This document shows positions 1 through 7,812 of a stretch of 64,000 nt of DNA, piece after piece; the first letter of the stretch is position 1; every line of letters begins with the position of its first letter. Location of the stretch: contig NZ_NSGH01000005.1 of NCBI RefSeq assembly GCF_002295105.1, forward strand, positions 85,855 through 149,854. Reading direction: 5' to 3'. Position numbers and translations under genes: made by a program. The notes beneath the pieces were generated by a model. The model worked only from the letters and a program-made list of their open reading frames with translations. It did no database searches and had not been told where the DNA came from. The DNA is from Salimicrobium humidisoli. Its GTDB lineage: Bacteria > Bacillota > Bacilli > Bacillales > Halobacillaceae.

Positions 1-28
1 CGAAAATCCAAAAAATCATAAGATACAG

Positions 29-60
29 GCAGTCTGCACCCGGTGCAGGCTGCTTTTTTT
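29..60 (+). terminator. Rho-independent terminator of an upstream gene
   Basis: An 11-bp GC-rich stem (arms 29-39 and 43-53, loop CCG) is followed by an uninterrupted T run. The gene it ends lies outside the window to the left. Confidence 0.85.
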
Positions 61-86
61 AGATCAGGAAGACGGTCGTTTCCTTT

Positions 87-115
87 TTCTTAGGAGTGCG
101 GAAATGTGGTATACT
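87..115 (+). promoter_or_regulatory. Extended -10 promoter of yutD
   Basis: TATACT at 110-115 is preceded by TG at the extended -10 position. The -35 at 87-92 (TTCTTA) is weak, as is tolerated with an extended -10. It sits about 25 bases ahead of the yutD start codon. Confidence 0.45.
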
Positions 116-139
116 GGCAGCAGTGTAAGAGGTGATAAT

Positions 140-415
140 ATGTTGGAATTGTTAGGTAAACAATATGAAATTTTAGAGGATTACCGCAATGCGGTGGAAA
201 AAGAATCTATTGAACAAAGAGCAAGCGAGATACTCGGGAAATACGATTTCATCGTAGGGGACTGGGGATATGGTCAGCTCAGGCTGAAAGGCTTTTATGA
301 TGATCAGAACCAGAAAGCGACGTTCGATACGAAGATAAGTACGCTCGAAGATTATTTGTACGAGTACTGTAATTTCGGCTGTGCCTATTTTGTGCTGAAA
401 CGGATTGATAAGTAA
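140..415 (+). CDS. yutD: YutD family protein (DUF1027)
   Basis: A 91-residue conserved Bacillus protein of unknown molecular function. The family signature YDFIVGDWGYGQLRLKGFY occupies residues 35-53, and a second conserved block (YLYEYCNFGCAYFVLKR) forms the C-terminus with two Cys. The open frame begins at 104, but the ATG at 140 has the GAGGTG ribosome binding site at the right distance and gives the usual family length. It leads the yutD-yutE-yutF run, as in B. subtilis. Identity is secure; function is not known. Confidence 0.9.
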   Translation: MLELLGKQYEILEDYRNAVEKESIEQRASEILGKYDFIVGDWGYGQLRLKGFYDDQNQKATFDTKISTLEDYLYEYCNFGCAYFVLKRIDK

Positions 416-485
416 ACAGAAACGGGGGAGGGGAATACGTGCTCCTCTTATTTCTTATGAAAAACCGGGAAAGGTGTGAACTGGA

Positions 486-923
486 ATGTATTTTGTGAAT
501 CGTGAAGAGATTGATAATCTCCTCATCTACGTGGAAGAACTGATTCCTGTACTGCAGCAGGCAGGGATGGAGACGACTACGGAACGGCTTGCACTGGAAA
601 GAGCTACTCACATGAGTGTGGAAGTGATGATTGATGTGGGGAACAAAATGATCGACGGCTTCATCATGCGCGATCCGGGCAGCTATCATGATATTATTGA
701 TATCCTTATGGACGAAAAAGTTCTCCCTTATGAAGAGGAGAACCAGTACAAGAGGATCATCGATATGAGAAAAGCGGTCGTGCGCGAGTATACGACCGTA
801 TCCCATGAACATCTGTTGAGCGAGTGGAACGAATGCCTCGGGTCTTTAAGGCAGTTCCCGGAGCGCATCCGTCACTATTTGAATGCCGAACTGGGAAGCG
901 TCTCAGCGTTTACGAAGGAGTGA
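486..923 (+). CDS. yutE: DUF86 / HepT-like protein YutE
   Basis: A 145-residue all-helical protein of the DUF86 (HepT-like HEPN) superfamily. HepT toxins are RNases paired with MNT nucleotidyltransferase antitoxins; their catalytic motif is R-x4-6-H-x-Y. Here the corresponding stretch near residue 99 reads RKAVVREY, so the histidine is replaced by arginine while Arg and Tyr remain. No MNT gene is adjacent. It lies 6 bases before yutF, as in other Bacillaceae, so a housekeeping role without RNase activity is likely (inference). Toxin activity looks improbable. Confidence 0.85.
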   Translation: MYFVNREEIDNLLIYVEELIPVLQQAGMETTTERLALERATHMSVEVMIDVGNKMIDGFIMRDPGSYHDIIDILMDEKVLPYEEENQYKRIIDMRKAVVREYTTVSHEHLLSEWNECLGSLRQFPERIRHYLNAELGSVSAFTKE

Positions 924-929
924 GCAGTA

Positions 930-1697
930 ATGAAAAAGTACAAAGGTCTGCTGCTTGACCTGGACGGTACGATGTATCGGGGGAACGAAGTGATACAGGA
1001 AGCGCCTTTCTTCGTCGAAGAGTGCCGAAAGCGGGGGATCCCTTACGTATTTCTTACCAATAACTCCTCAAAACAGCCTGTTCAGGTAGCAGATAAACTG
1101 AACGGGATGGGTATTCATGCACTGCCGGAGCAGGTATACACGTCCAGCATGGCGGCGGCCGCATACATACAGCGCAAGTTTTCTGAACCGAACGTCTTCA
1201 TGATCGGGGAAGAAGGGCTCGAATCAGCCCTGCTTGCCGGCGGTGCGACACTTACCGAGGAGAACGCTGACGTGGTGGTCGTCGGTATCGACCGTGAGTT
1301 GTCGTACGATAAACTGAGGAAGGCAGCGCTGAATATCCAGAACGGAGCGGCGTTTGTAAGTACGAATAAAGACAGGGCGATTCCTACGGAAGAGGGGATG
1401 CTTCCCGGAAACGGAGCGGTGACGGAAGCGATCGCTCTCACTGCCGGAATCAGCCCCGTGTACGTCGGGAAACCGGAAGCGCTTATTGTGGAAGAGGCAC
1501 TGGAAGTGCTCGGGGTGAGTAAAGAAGAGGCACTGCTTGTTGGGGATAACTATGAAACGGATATATCAGCCGGCATCTATGCGGGAGTGGACACACTGAT
1601 GGTGGAAACAGGAGCGACCTCGTTCGAAGACTTGAACGAGGTCGAGAGTCAGCCCACTTATAAAGTGAAGAAACTGGATGAGTGGACGTTTTCCTGA
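930..1697 (+). CDS. yutF: HAD-superfamily sugar/nucleotide phosphatase, NagD type (YutF)
   Basis: A 255-residue HAD hydrolase. Motif I is LLLDLDGTMYRG with nucleophile D10 and acid/base D12; motif II is TNNSS at 43-47; a conserved Lys follows in YVGKPEAL; motif IV is VGDNYETDISAG near the C-terminus. The long segment between motifs II and III corresponds to the class II cap of NagD/p-nitrophenylphosphatase-like enzymes. These dephosphorylate sugar phosphates or nucleotides in the cytoplasm; the substrate cannot be read from sequence. AGGAG just before the ATG overlaps the end of yutE, so the two are probably co-translated. Confidence 0.9.
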   Translation: MKKYKGLLLDLDGTMYRGNEVIQEAPFFVEECRKRGIPYVFLTNNSSKQPVQVADKLNGMGIHALPEQVYTSSMAAAAYIQRKFSEPNVFMIGEEGLESALLAGGATLTEENADVVVVGIDRELSYDKLRKAALNIQNGAAFVSTNKDRAIPTEEGMLPGNGAVTEAIALTAGISPVYVGKPEALIVEEALEVLGVSKEEALLVGDNYETDISAGIYAGVDTLMVETGATSFEDLNEVESQPTYKVKKLDEWTFS

Positions 1698-1703
1698 CGT
1701 CTT

Positions 1704-2204
1704 TTATTCATCGGTATCGCCTGCAGCACTGTGGGCCAGCCTGCTGGAAGCGGCTGCTGCGATAGCTCCTACGATGTCATCGAGGAAAGTGTGGCACTTG
1801 CCGGACGATTTATCGTCCAGGTCTTTCAAAATGCCGGGCTTTTGTTTGTCGATGTAACCGTAGTTGGTAAACCCGATGGAACCGTAGACGTTCACAATGG
1901 AAAAAGCGATGATTTCATCGATGCCGTACAGGCTTTCGTCGGTTTCGATTGTACTCTGAAGCGGTTCTTCGAGCTTATTCTCTTCCGCGAGCTTGTCCAT
2001 CTGAATACCGGTGATGATGGCGTTCTGCACTTCTCTTTTGTGAAGGACTTTCTGGACGTTTTCGCGGCAGTCTTCCATCGTCAGACCTTCGTGATATTTC
2101 GCCTGAAGATAGTAGACGAGATCCGCAATGTCATCGATTGATACACCACGGTCTTTCAGCCACGCCCGTGCCGTCTGTTCCAGTTTGGTAATTTTATCAC
2201 TCAT
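1704..2204 (-). CDS. yutG: Phosphatidylglycerophosphatase A-like protein YutG
   Basis: A 166-residue protein of the YutG/PgpA family. Conserved blocks are YGIDEIIAFSIVNVYGSIGFTN in the middle and KCHTFLDDIVGAIAAAASSRLAH at the C-terminus; the latter resembles the DDxxxG metal-binding face of PgpA enzymes. PgpA removes the phosphate of phosphatidylglycerophosphate in the membrane, but YutG lacks the clear multi-span membrane region of E. coli PgpA, so the activity is inferred. A good AGGAGG site lies ahead of the start at 2204. It converges on yutF with a 6-base gap. Confidence 0.85.
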   Translation of the reverse strand: MSDKITKLEQTARAWLKDRGVSIDDIADLVYYLQAKYHEGLTMEDCRENVQKVLHKREVQNAIITGIQMDKLAEENKLEEPLQSTIETDESLYGIDEIIAFSIVNVYGSIGFTNYGYIDKQKPGILKDLDDKSSGKCHTFLDDIVGAIAAAASSRLAHSAAGDTDE

Positions 2205-2330
2205 TATAACTTCCTCCTAACGACTCAGTACGATTTTCTCTTTCCCTAGTTTATGTAGCCACAAACCCGTGAATAAAGTATAACAAAGAGACAGACCGGG
2301 TGTCTGTACCAAAGAATGGGGGATTCATAC

Positions 2331-3290
2331 ATGCGAAAGCCGAAAGTATTGATTACGAGACCGTTGCCGGAAGAAGTCGTCGCTCCTTATCGTGACCGGC
2401 TCGACATTGATATGTACGACATCGACCAGCCGATTCCGGAGGAGGAGCTGAAAGCGAAAAGAGGAAATATTGATGCCCTTATTCCGATGCTGAGTGAGAA
2501 ATTGGATGATGACTTTTTCCGGAACACGTCCGCCAAAATCGTAGCTAACCTGGCCGTCGGTTTTGACAACATCGATGTGGCATCAGCGCGGAAACACGGG
2601 GTGACCGTGACGAATACGCCGGACGTTTTGACCGAAACGACAGCCGATCTTACGTTTGCTCTTCTGATGAACACCGCAAGAAGAATCAGTGAAGCTCAAA
2701 ATTACATAAAAAAAGACAGGTGGAAGCAGTGGTCTCCACTGCAGCTGGCCGGCACGGATATCCACCATAAAACCGTCGGTATCGTCGGAATGGGACGTAT
2801 CGGAGAGGCAGTGGCCAGAAGAGCCGTGGGTTTTTCGATGGAGGTGCTCTATCACAACCGTTCCCGTAAGACCGAAGCGGAAGAACGGACGGGAGCCCGG
2901 TACGTTTCTCTCGAGGAACTTCTTCAGACATCCGACTACGTCGTCTGCATGACTCCGTACACCGAAGAAACGCATCATATGTTCAGCGATGAAGCGTTCC
3001 GTACCATGAAAGATACCGCTTATTTCATCAATACCTCCCGCGGGAAAACGGTGGATGAAAAAGCTCTGCAGCATGCTCTTGAGAACGGGGAAATCAGCGG
3101 ATGCGGTCTTGATGTGTTCGAAGAGGAGCCGATTTCTGCGGATCACCCGCTTCTCGGGTTGAAAAACGTGACGGCTACTCCTCACGTCGGTTCGTCAACC
3201 ACGGAGACGAGATATCGCATGATGCAGCTCTGTCTCGACAACGTCGCGCGTGTCACTGCAGGAGAGAGTCCTCTCACACCGGTTACGTGA
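2331..3290 (+). CDS. D-2-hydroxyacid dehydrogenase (glyoxylate/hydroxypyruvate reductase type)
   Basis: A 319-residue NAD(P)-dependent oxidoreductase of the D-isomer-specific 2-hydroxyacid dehydrogenase family. The Rossmann nucleotide loop is GMGRIGEAVARRA; the catalytic Arg lies in NTSRGKTVDE, the Glu in LDVFEEEP and the His in ATPHVGSS. Such enzymes interconvert hydroxypyruvate or glyoxylate with D-glycerate or glycolate. The start at 2331 was chosen over the in-frame ATG at 2316 because GGGGGA lies 8 bases upstream. It stands alone between yutG and a bidirectional terminator. A link with the glycerate kinase locus near 11-15 kb is possible but unproven. Confidence 0.88.
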   Translation: MRKPKVLITRPLPEEVVAPYRDRLDIDMYDIDQPIPEEELKAKRGNIDALIPMLSEKLDDDFFRNTSAKIVANLAVGFDNIDVASARKHGVTVTNTPDVLTETTADLTFALLMNTARRISEAQNYIKKDRWKQWSPLQLAGTDIHHKTVGIVGMGRIGEAVARRAVGFSMEVLYHNRSRKTEAEERTGARYVSLEELLQTSDYVVCMTPYTEETHHMFSDEAFRTMKDTAYFINTSRGKTVDEKALQHALENGEISGCGLDVFEEEPISADHPLLGLKNVTATPHVGSSTTETRYRMMQLCLDNVARVTAGESPLTPVT

Positions 3291-3294
3291 ACAT

Positions 3295-3327
3295 AAAAAA
3301 GAGAAGGGGGCGTCCCCTTCTCTTTTT
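3295..3327. terminator. Bidirectional terminator between the dehydrogenase gene and yutI
   Basis: A stem of AGAGAAGGGG paired with CCCCTTCTCT is flanked by an A run on the left and a T run on the right, so it can end transcripts from both convergent genes. Confidence 0.85.
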
Positions 3328-3340
3328 ACGTAATGTATGA

Positions 3341-3580
3341 TCAGAATACCTGCTCGACTTCGTAGATGCCCGGAACTTCCTGGCTGAGAGCCCGTTCGAT
3401 TCCGGCTTTCAATGTAATCGTTGAACTTGGGCAGTTACCACACGCTCCCATAAGGCGCAGGCGGACGATGCCGTCTTCTACGTCTACAAGTTCCACGTCC
3501 CCTCCGTCACGTAACAGAAATGGGCGCAGTTTATTCAGGACTTCCTGGACTTGTTCGTTCATATCCACTTGTTGTTGCAT
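3341..3580 (-). CDS. yutI: NifU-like Fe-S scaffold protein YutI
   Basis: A 79-residue protein equal to the C-terminal Nfu domain of NifU. The CxxC motif in [14 protein letters not shown] (cysteines about residues 47 and 50) binds or transfers a 4Fe-4S cluster between subunits. The N-terminal half shows the usual [20 protein letters not shown] block. It probably acts as a cluster carrier downstream of SUF assembly. It is divergent from yuzD-yuzB-yutM, of which yutM also belongs to Fe-S metabolism, the same arrangement as the B. subtilis yut region. Confidence 0.92.
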   Translation of the reverse strand: MQQQVDMNEQVQEVLNKLRPFLLRDGGDVELVDVEDGIVRLRLMGACGNCPSSTITLKAGIERALSQEVPGIYEVEQVF

Positions 3581-3724
3581 ATCGACTTTCCCCTTTCGTG
3601 ATGATGTTATCTATACTATATCACAAATGTAGCATCCATAGCTTTGGAAGATGAGAACTATTATCATTTTATCTTTTCTCAATAGTTTTGTAAAATGAAA
3701 GTAACCGATAAGGAGGAGATGCCG

Positions 3725-4045
3725 GTGAGTAAAGAAAATGTAACCGTCACTGTGTACGGGGCGGATCAGCGCTGTGCGAGCTGTGTGAATGCGCCGGGGT
3801 CGAAAGAGACATATGAGTGGCTCCAGGCAGCCATCGGTCGCAAGTACGGAAATGAAGAAATCACTTACCGATATATCGATATATTCAATACAGAAGAAGA
3901 CGAGTACATCGAAAAGATTATGGAAGACGAGCTTTTTTATCCTCTGGTGCTGGTTGAAGGAGAAATAGCCGGGGAAGGGGACCCGCGCCTCAAATCCGTC
4001 TATCAGCATCTGGAAAAGCACGGTCTTACGGCACAGGAGGGATAG
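3725..4045 (+). CDS. yuzD: YuzD family protein (DUF1462)
   Basis: About 106 residues, thioredoxin-like in size and pattern. VTVYGADQRCASCVNAPGSKETYEWL carries a CxxC pair in the position of a thioredoxin active site. The family is restricted to Bacillales and its function is unknown; a thiol or metal-handling role near Fe-S genes is an inference. The GTG at 3725 is preferred because AGGAGG at 3711-3716 lies 8 bases ahead; an in-frame ATG at 3719 sits too near that site. The next gene, yuzB, follows directly. Confidence 0.85.
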   Translation: MSKENVTVTVYGADQRCASCVNAPGSKETYEWLQAAIGRKYGNEEITYRYIDIFNTEEDEYIEKIMEDELFYPLVLVEGEIAGEGDPRLKSVYQHLEKHGLTAQEG

Positions 4046-4046
4046 A

Positions 4047-4283
4047 TTGAATCCTCTCATAGAATTTTGTGTAACGAACCTCGCTGACGGAACGCAGGAA
4101 GTGAAGGAGAAACTCGAAAAGGATCCGGACCTGGATGTACAGGAATGGGGATGTCTGAATCACTGCGGAATGTGTGCCATCAAACATTACGCTCTTGTGG
4201 AAGGGCAGCGGGTATTCGCGAATTCTCCGGATGAGCTGCTTGAGAAGATTTACGAATACCTGGAAGAAGAAGAGCTGATATGA
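4047..4283 (+). CDS. yuzB: YuzB family protein (DUF1450)
   Basis: A 78-residue conserved Bacillales protein. Cys residues in IEFCVTNL and in WGCLNHCGMCAIKHYALVEG give a C-x3-C-x2-C cluster resembling a thioredoxin-like ferredoxin fold or metal site. Translation starts at TTG 4047 with AGGAGG six bases upstream, immediately after the yuzD stop, so the two are co-translated. The function is unknown; neighbours of the Fe-S type suggest a redox or metal role. Confidence 0.85.
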   Translation: MNPLIEFCVTNLADGTQEVKEKLEKDPDLDVQEWGCLNHCGMCAIKHYALVEGQRVFANSPDELLEKIYEYLEEEELI

Positions 4284-4288
4284 ATGGA

Positions 4289-4317
4289 TTGAACATTTAC
4301 TGATCAGCCTATATACT
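4289..4317 (+). promoter_or_regulatory. Sigma-A-type promoter of yutM
   Basis: TTGAAC at 4289-4294 and TATACT at 4312-4317 are separated by 17 bases, placing the transcription start about 20 bases before the yutM start codon. Confidence 0.6.
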
Positions 4318-4341
4318 GATAGTAGAAAGGAGAGGTTCCGA

Positions 4342-4704
4342 ATGGTTCTCAATCTTACGGAAGCTGCAATTTACAGAGTAAAAGAAATGCTGCAGGAAGA
4401 AGACTCTCAAGATAAATACTTACGCTTTGGCGTGCAGGGCGGAGGATGCAGTGGTCTTTCCTATAAGCTCGGTTTTGAAGATACAATGAATGAAGATCTT
4501 GATATAAAAGAAGAACATGACGGCCTTCAGGTCATCATCAACAACCAGGATGCTGCAATCATTGAAGGGACGGAAATCGATTTCAAACAGAACATGATGG
4601 GTGGCGGTTTCACTATCGATAATCCGAACGCCATCGTATCGTGCGGCTGTGGATCATCCTTTAAGACAGCGACAAATGCCGGGACACCGGACCCGAACTG
4701 CTGA
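4342..4704 (+). CDS. yutM: HesB/IscA-type Fe-S carrier YutM
   Basis: A 120-residue A-type Fe-S carrier. The three ligand cysteines are present: one in GGGCSGLSYKLGF (about residue 36) and the C-x-C pair in VSCGCGSSF near the C-terminus. A-type carriers take clusters from the SUF scaffold and insert them into apo-proteins such as aconitase or radical-SAM enzymes. It has its own promoter and an AGGAGAGG-type ribosome binding site, and is followed by a terminator. Assignment to YutM rather than SufA rests on synteny with yuzB. Confidence 0.92.
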   Translation: MVLNLTEAAIYRVKEMLQEEDSQDKYLRFGVQGGGCSGLSYKLGFEDTMNEDLDIKEEHDGLQVIINNQDAAIIEGTEIDFKQNMMGGGFTIDNPNAIVSCGCGSSFKTATNAGTPDPNC

Positions 4705-4761
4705 TTGCCGATTTCAAAATTCGTTTAAGGGAAACGACCCTTTCTCGTTACTTCACATAAT

Positions 4762-4808
4762 ATGCCTTCTTAGCGAAAGTGATTTTCGCCAGGAAGGCGT
4801 ATTTTTTT
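4762..4808 (+). terminator. Terminator downstream of yutM
   Basis: Arms GCCTTCTTAGCGAAA and TTTTCGCCAGGAAGGC form a long imperfect stem followed by seven T. The remaining bases to 5083 hold no recognisable gene; they are AT-rich and include only the likely promoter region of the next gene. Confidence 0.8.
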
Positions 4809-5083
4809 GCATGTACATCTGAGTATTGCAAATGGACACAGGTATTGAAGTGATAAAAGTTTCAGTGAAAACAAATTAATTTTTTAAATTATTTGAAAAC
4901 ATTTTCGAGGAATGATACTCTAGTTCTGTTACATATATTTGTATAATTTGGAAAAGATGGAGAGCTCTGCAATTCACTGTTATTAGATGTCATAAAAGGT
5001 CTGCCTTTAAATTGTGAAATGGAAGGTAAAAGCTCATTGAGTATAAGAGAGGTAAAATACACTATAAGGAAGCGGGACTGCAA

Positions 5084-6085
5084 ATGAATAAATCGATTTT
5101 GTTTTTCCTATTATTTTTATTGACAGTGTTTACCCTCGGGTGTAGTTCATCCTCAGGTGATAAGGGAAAAGAAAAAGCTGGTGCATCAGAAGAAACGGAT
5201 TCCCAAAAAAACAAAGGCCTTGAATTCGAACATAACGACCAGACTTTTACTGTCATCCCTCTTTTTTCTCAGACGTTGAACTATACAGAGAAAGTCGGGG
5301 GCGATTCTTCAAAAGATAGGGAAAGGTTATATCAGGAATATGTGATTTCCTCTTTTGAAGATATAGCTGAAGAGAAAGACCTGGAAATATCGGAATTTTA
5401 CGAGGATTATTTTGAATATAATACTAATATTGAAGAACTGGAGAACAGTACAAAAGAACTTATGAAACAGAAAGATGTGATTATGAAAAGTGTCCAAAGC
5501 GCTTTGAAGGAGTCCTCGAGTAAACTCTCCGGTACCGATAAGACTATCTTCGTCATGCCTCTGAACCCTACAAACCATTTTCCGATTTACAATCTTGGCG
5601 GTGTGACGGGAGTAACCCTTAGTGAAGATACAGTGATCATGAAATTGGATCCTTCCTATGAGGAAGAACAGTTGAAATATGCCGTAGCACATGAGTACGG
5701 TCATTTGATTGAAGGTGAAGGGAATGGTGGGAATTGGGGCAGTATTAATGAACTCGTAATCAGTGAAGGAAAAGCCGACACGTTTGCCAGAAAAGTATAT
5801 CCTTCCGTAGAAACAAGTTGGAACACTCCGTTGGAAAAAAATGAGAAAAATGAAGTGCTCAGCGTTCTTGAAGAAGAGGGGAACGGATACAATGCAGATG
5901 CTTACTACACATTGGAACGGGGGAACTCCAATAGAAATATTCCCATAGCGTCCAATTATAAGATAGGAGCTGTAATCGTAGAAGATTATATAGAGAATAA
6001 CAACCCTTCCTCTGTGAAGGAATGGATTGATTTATCACCCCAACAACTAATTGAAAAAACAAGTTATGAAGAGCTTCTTCAGTAA
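5084..6085 (+). CDS. Lipoprotein with DUF2268-like zinc metallopeptidase domain
   Basis: A 333-residue exported lipoprotein. The signal peptide MNKSILFFLLFLLTVFTLGC ends in a lipobox with C20 as the lipidated residue, followed by a Ser/Gly/Lys/Glu linker. The C-terminal half holds H203-E204-Y-G-H207, an HExxH zinc-peptidase motif, with E in ISEGKADTFA as the probable third ligand. This matches the DUF2268 predicted Zn-dependent protease family. It would act on the outer face of the membrane; the substrate is unknown. It begins an AT-rich patch of small membrane-protein genes, consistent with recent acquisition. Confidence 0.8.
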   Translation: MNKSILFFLLFLLTVFTLGCSSSSGDKGKEKAGASEETDSQKNKGLEFEHNDQTFTVIPLFSQTLNYTEKVGGDSSKDRERLYQEYVISSFEDIAEEKDLEISEFYEDYFEYNTNIEELENSTKELMKQKDVIMKSVQSALKESSSKLSGTDKTIFVMPLNPTNHFPIYNLGGVTGVTLSEDTVIMKLDPSYEEEQLKYAVAHEYGHLIEGEGNGGNWGSINELVISEGKADTFARKVYPSVETSWNTPLEKNEKNEVLSVLEEEGNGYNADAYYTLERGNSNRNIPIASNYKIGAVIVEDYIENNNPSSVKEWIDLSPQQLIEKTSYEELLQ

Positions 6086-6192
6086 GATGAATCATAGGAA
6101 TACTGACCCTCAATTGCATAGAAGCTCTCAAGGTTTCTTATATACTTATCGTTCAATATTATGAAACCGGCAGAATGGCGAGGAGTGAAAAG

Positions 6193-6342
6193 GTGAGGAA
6201 TAAAGATGAAAACAATTTCAGAGATGATAAAGATCTCAGTAAAATCGAAATGGCTTCAGAAGGGGCTACAGGTTGCGGATTGGGGTGTTTAGGAGTAGCT
6301 TTCGTATTTATTAACTTTCCTGTTTTCTTTTACATATTGTAA
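6193..6342 (+). CDS. Small C-terminally anchored membrane protein, 49 residues
   Basis: A short frame starting with GTG at 6193, preceded by GAGGAG at 7-base spacing. Residues 1-22 are strongly charged; residues 24-49 form one glycine-rich hydrophobic span (ATGCGLGCLGVAFVFINF) with two Cys, giving a tail-anchored topology. I do not recognise the family. The ribosome binding site and charged-then-hydrophobic pattern support a real gene; a small toxin or bacteriocin-like peptide is possible but unsupported. Confidence 0.5.
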   Translation: MRNKDENNFRDDKDLSKIEMASEGATGCGLGCLGVAFVFINFPVFFYIL

Positions 6343-6434
6343 TGGTACCTTATTTCACACAGAGAGAAGGTGTTGAACCGGAGAACGGATAAACTATAGT
6401 GAAGTGAATGATACCTCGAAGGGGAAACTTAATT

Positions 6435-6710
6435 ATGAATGAAAATAGTACATTGAAAAATCAAAATGATACAATTGCCGGTATAATTGCGATGTTTTTA
6501 ATAATAGTTATGGCATTTACCGATGTGCCATTCCATTTGAGCGTGATTGTAGTTATAAGTATTTTTTTGATTAATTTTATATGGAGTATCTCGAAAAGAG
6601 AAAATAGGAAAAGTGGGGCTTATAAAGAATCATTCAAGATTTTATTAATAATGCTCCTGGTGTCAGTTGCTATTGGTCTATGGAGAACTATATTTAGTTC
6701 ATTTTATTGA
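6435..6710 (+). CDS. Small three-span membrane protein, unknown function
   Basis: A 91-residue protein with three predicted membrane segments (about residues 13-30, 34-52 and 68-88) and a Lys/Arg-rich loop between the second and third. The ATG at 6435 is preferred to that at 6408 because AAGGGGA lies ahead of it. No family was recognised. It lies in the AT-rich patch between the metallopeptidase lipoprotein and a second small membrane protein, with no terminator in between. Confidence 0.55.
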   Translation: MNENSTLKNQNDTIAGIIAMFLIIVMAFTDVPFHLSVIVVISIFLINFIWSISKRENRKSGAYKESFKILLIMLLVSVAIGLWRTIFSSFY

Positions 6711-6886
6711 GAATACTTCATGTCTTTTCAATAATTTCTGAGTGATCCTGGGAAAGAAAAAGGATTAGGGAACTGTGCTGAAGAAATAATTAAAGAAGTG
6801 TAAAAGGTCCGGGTGGAGCTTATGTACTGTCACCAAGTAGAACTTTATAGGGGTACTAACTTATAATAGCAAGGACGGGGGACCAT

Positions 6887-7111
6887 ATGAACTGGCCATT
6901 AATAAAAGACAGAAGATGGGTATTATTGCAGTCAGCCTCGATTTTATTGGCAGTCATTACACTAATATTGGCAGTGAACAATAATAATTACTGGGTGTTA
7001 TTTTCTGCTCTTTCTATGCTAATGATGATCATAAGTGCGAGTAGAGCAGCAAAAATAACACATGAGAAAACTGAAGCTGCAGAAGATAAACTTCCTTGTA
7101 GAAGACAGTAA
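6887..7111 (+). CDS. Small two-span membrane protein, unknown function
   Basis: A 74-residue protein with two hydrophobic segments (about residues 12-30 and 33-50) and a charged C-terminal tail. A strong GGGGGA ribosome binding site precedes the ATG at 6887. No family was recognised. The AT-rich composition matches its upstream neighbours. A frame overlapping its 3' end (to 7256) has no ribosome binding site and was not called. Confidence 0.5.
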   Translation: MNWPLIKDRRWVLLQSASILLAVITLILAVNNNNYWVLFSALSMLMMIISASRAAKITHEKTEAAEDKLPCRRQ

Positions 7112-7253
7112 GAAAACTTTAACATTATATAAAAATAAAATGTTCCGTGATTTCTTTAGAATCATTTTGAAATACCTGATGTATACTTTTGTAGATAAGG
7201 TTTGTCAAAAGAACATCCATCACCTAAATTATGTGAGAAAATTCAAAAAGTAT

Positions 7254-7267
7254 TGAAAGCGCTTTAT
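7254..7267 (+). promoter_or_regulatory. Possible cre (CcpA) site
   Basis: TGAAAGCGCTTTAT matches the 14-base cre consensus TGWAARCGYTWNCW at all but one position. It lies about 115 bases ahead of the DUF3870 gene. Single near-matches are common by chance, so this is a candidate only. Confidence 0.3.
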
Positions 7268-7381
7268 AGAAATGGTACTATTTTAATAAACACCGATTGA
7301 ATCTGCATTTTGTAACGGCGGTTCGCTTTTATCCGGGCGGGCTATCCTTGCAAAAGATGCCGGAGATTCGGAGGAAACTTA

Positions 7382-7699
7382 ATGTATGAATCACAGACTT
7401 GTTACATAGTGGGTGAATCCAAATCACCCGGGAACAATGCCATTACGAAAAAATATGATTCCTTTTTTGTCGGATTTGTCGTGGATATGAACAGTAATGA
7501 AATCGTCGATGTCGAATGTACGGCCATGCTGGACATCACCGTCCATTTTGTCCACAGTCTGTTCATCGGGAAAAAGATGACGGACGGGGAAACAGTCGAA
7601 CAGGCGATTACGACGCGGTATTTCGGCTCCTCTAAAAAAGCACTGATCGTTGCTTTTAAACAGGCACAGCTGAAGTACTATGACATTATGAATATATGA
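7382..7699 (+). CDS. DUF3870 domain protein
   Basis: A 105-residue protein of a small conserved family of unknown function found in Firmicutes. The typical start CYIVGESKSPGNNAIT, a central FVVDMNSNEIVDVECTAM block and the end RYFGSSKKALIVAFKQAQLKYYD are present. Homologues often lie beside genes for hydroxyacid or amino-acid catabolism, but here it stands alone ahead of a terminator. GGAGG before the ATG supports the start. GC content returns to the genome average here after the AT-rich patch. Confidence 0.8.
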   Translation: MYESQTCYIVGESKSPGNNAITKKYDSFFVGFVVDMNSNEIVDVECTAMLDITVHFVHSLFIGKKMTDGETVEQAITTRYFGSSKKALIVAFKQAQLKYYDIMNI

Positions 7700-7735
7700 T
7701 ACCGATTGCTTTATCTCACTGATCGTGGATAAAAT

Positions 7736-7775
7736 CCAGTCGACAAGAAGCGTATTCTTGCCGGCTGGTTTTTTG
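7736..7775 (+). terminator. Terminator downstream of the DUF3870 gene
   Basis: CCAGTCGACAAGAA pairs with TTCTTGCCGGCTGG, followed by six T. Confidence 0.85.
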
Positions 7776-7812
7776 TTTTTATACATAATATCAATCAAGG
7801 GGGAGAATCATT

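Noticed and set aside
279..812. Minus-strand frame of 177 codons across yutD and yutE
   Set aside because: It lies opposite two clearly conserved genes, has no ribosome binding site and no family resemblance.
7062..7256. Frame of 64 codons overlapping the 3' end of the small membrane gene at 6887
   Set aside because: No ribosome binding site and low-complexity Lys-rich content; more likely chance in AT-rich DNA.
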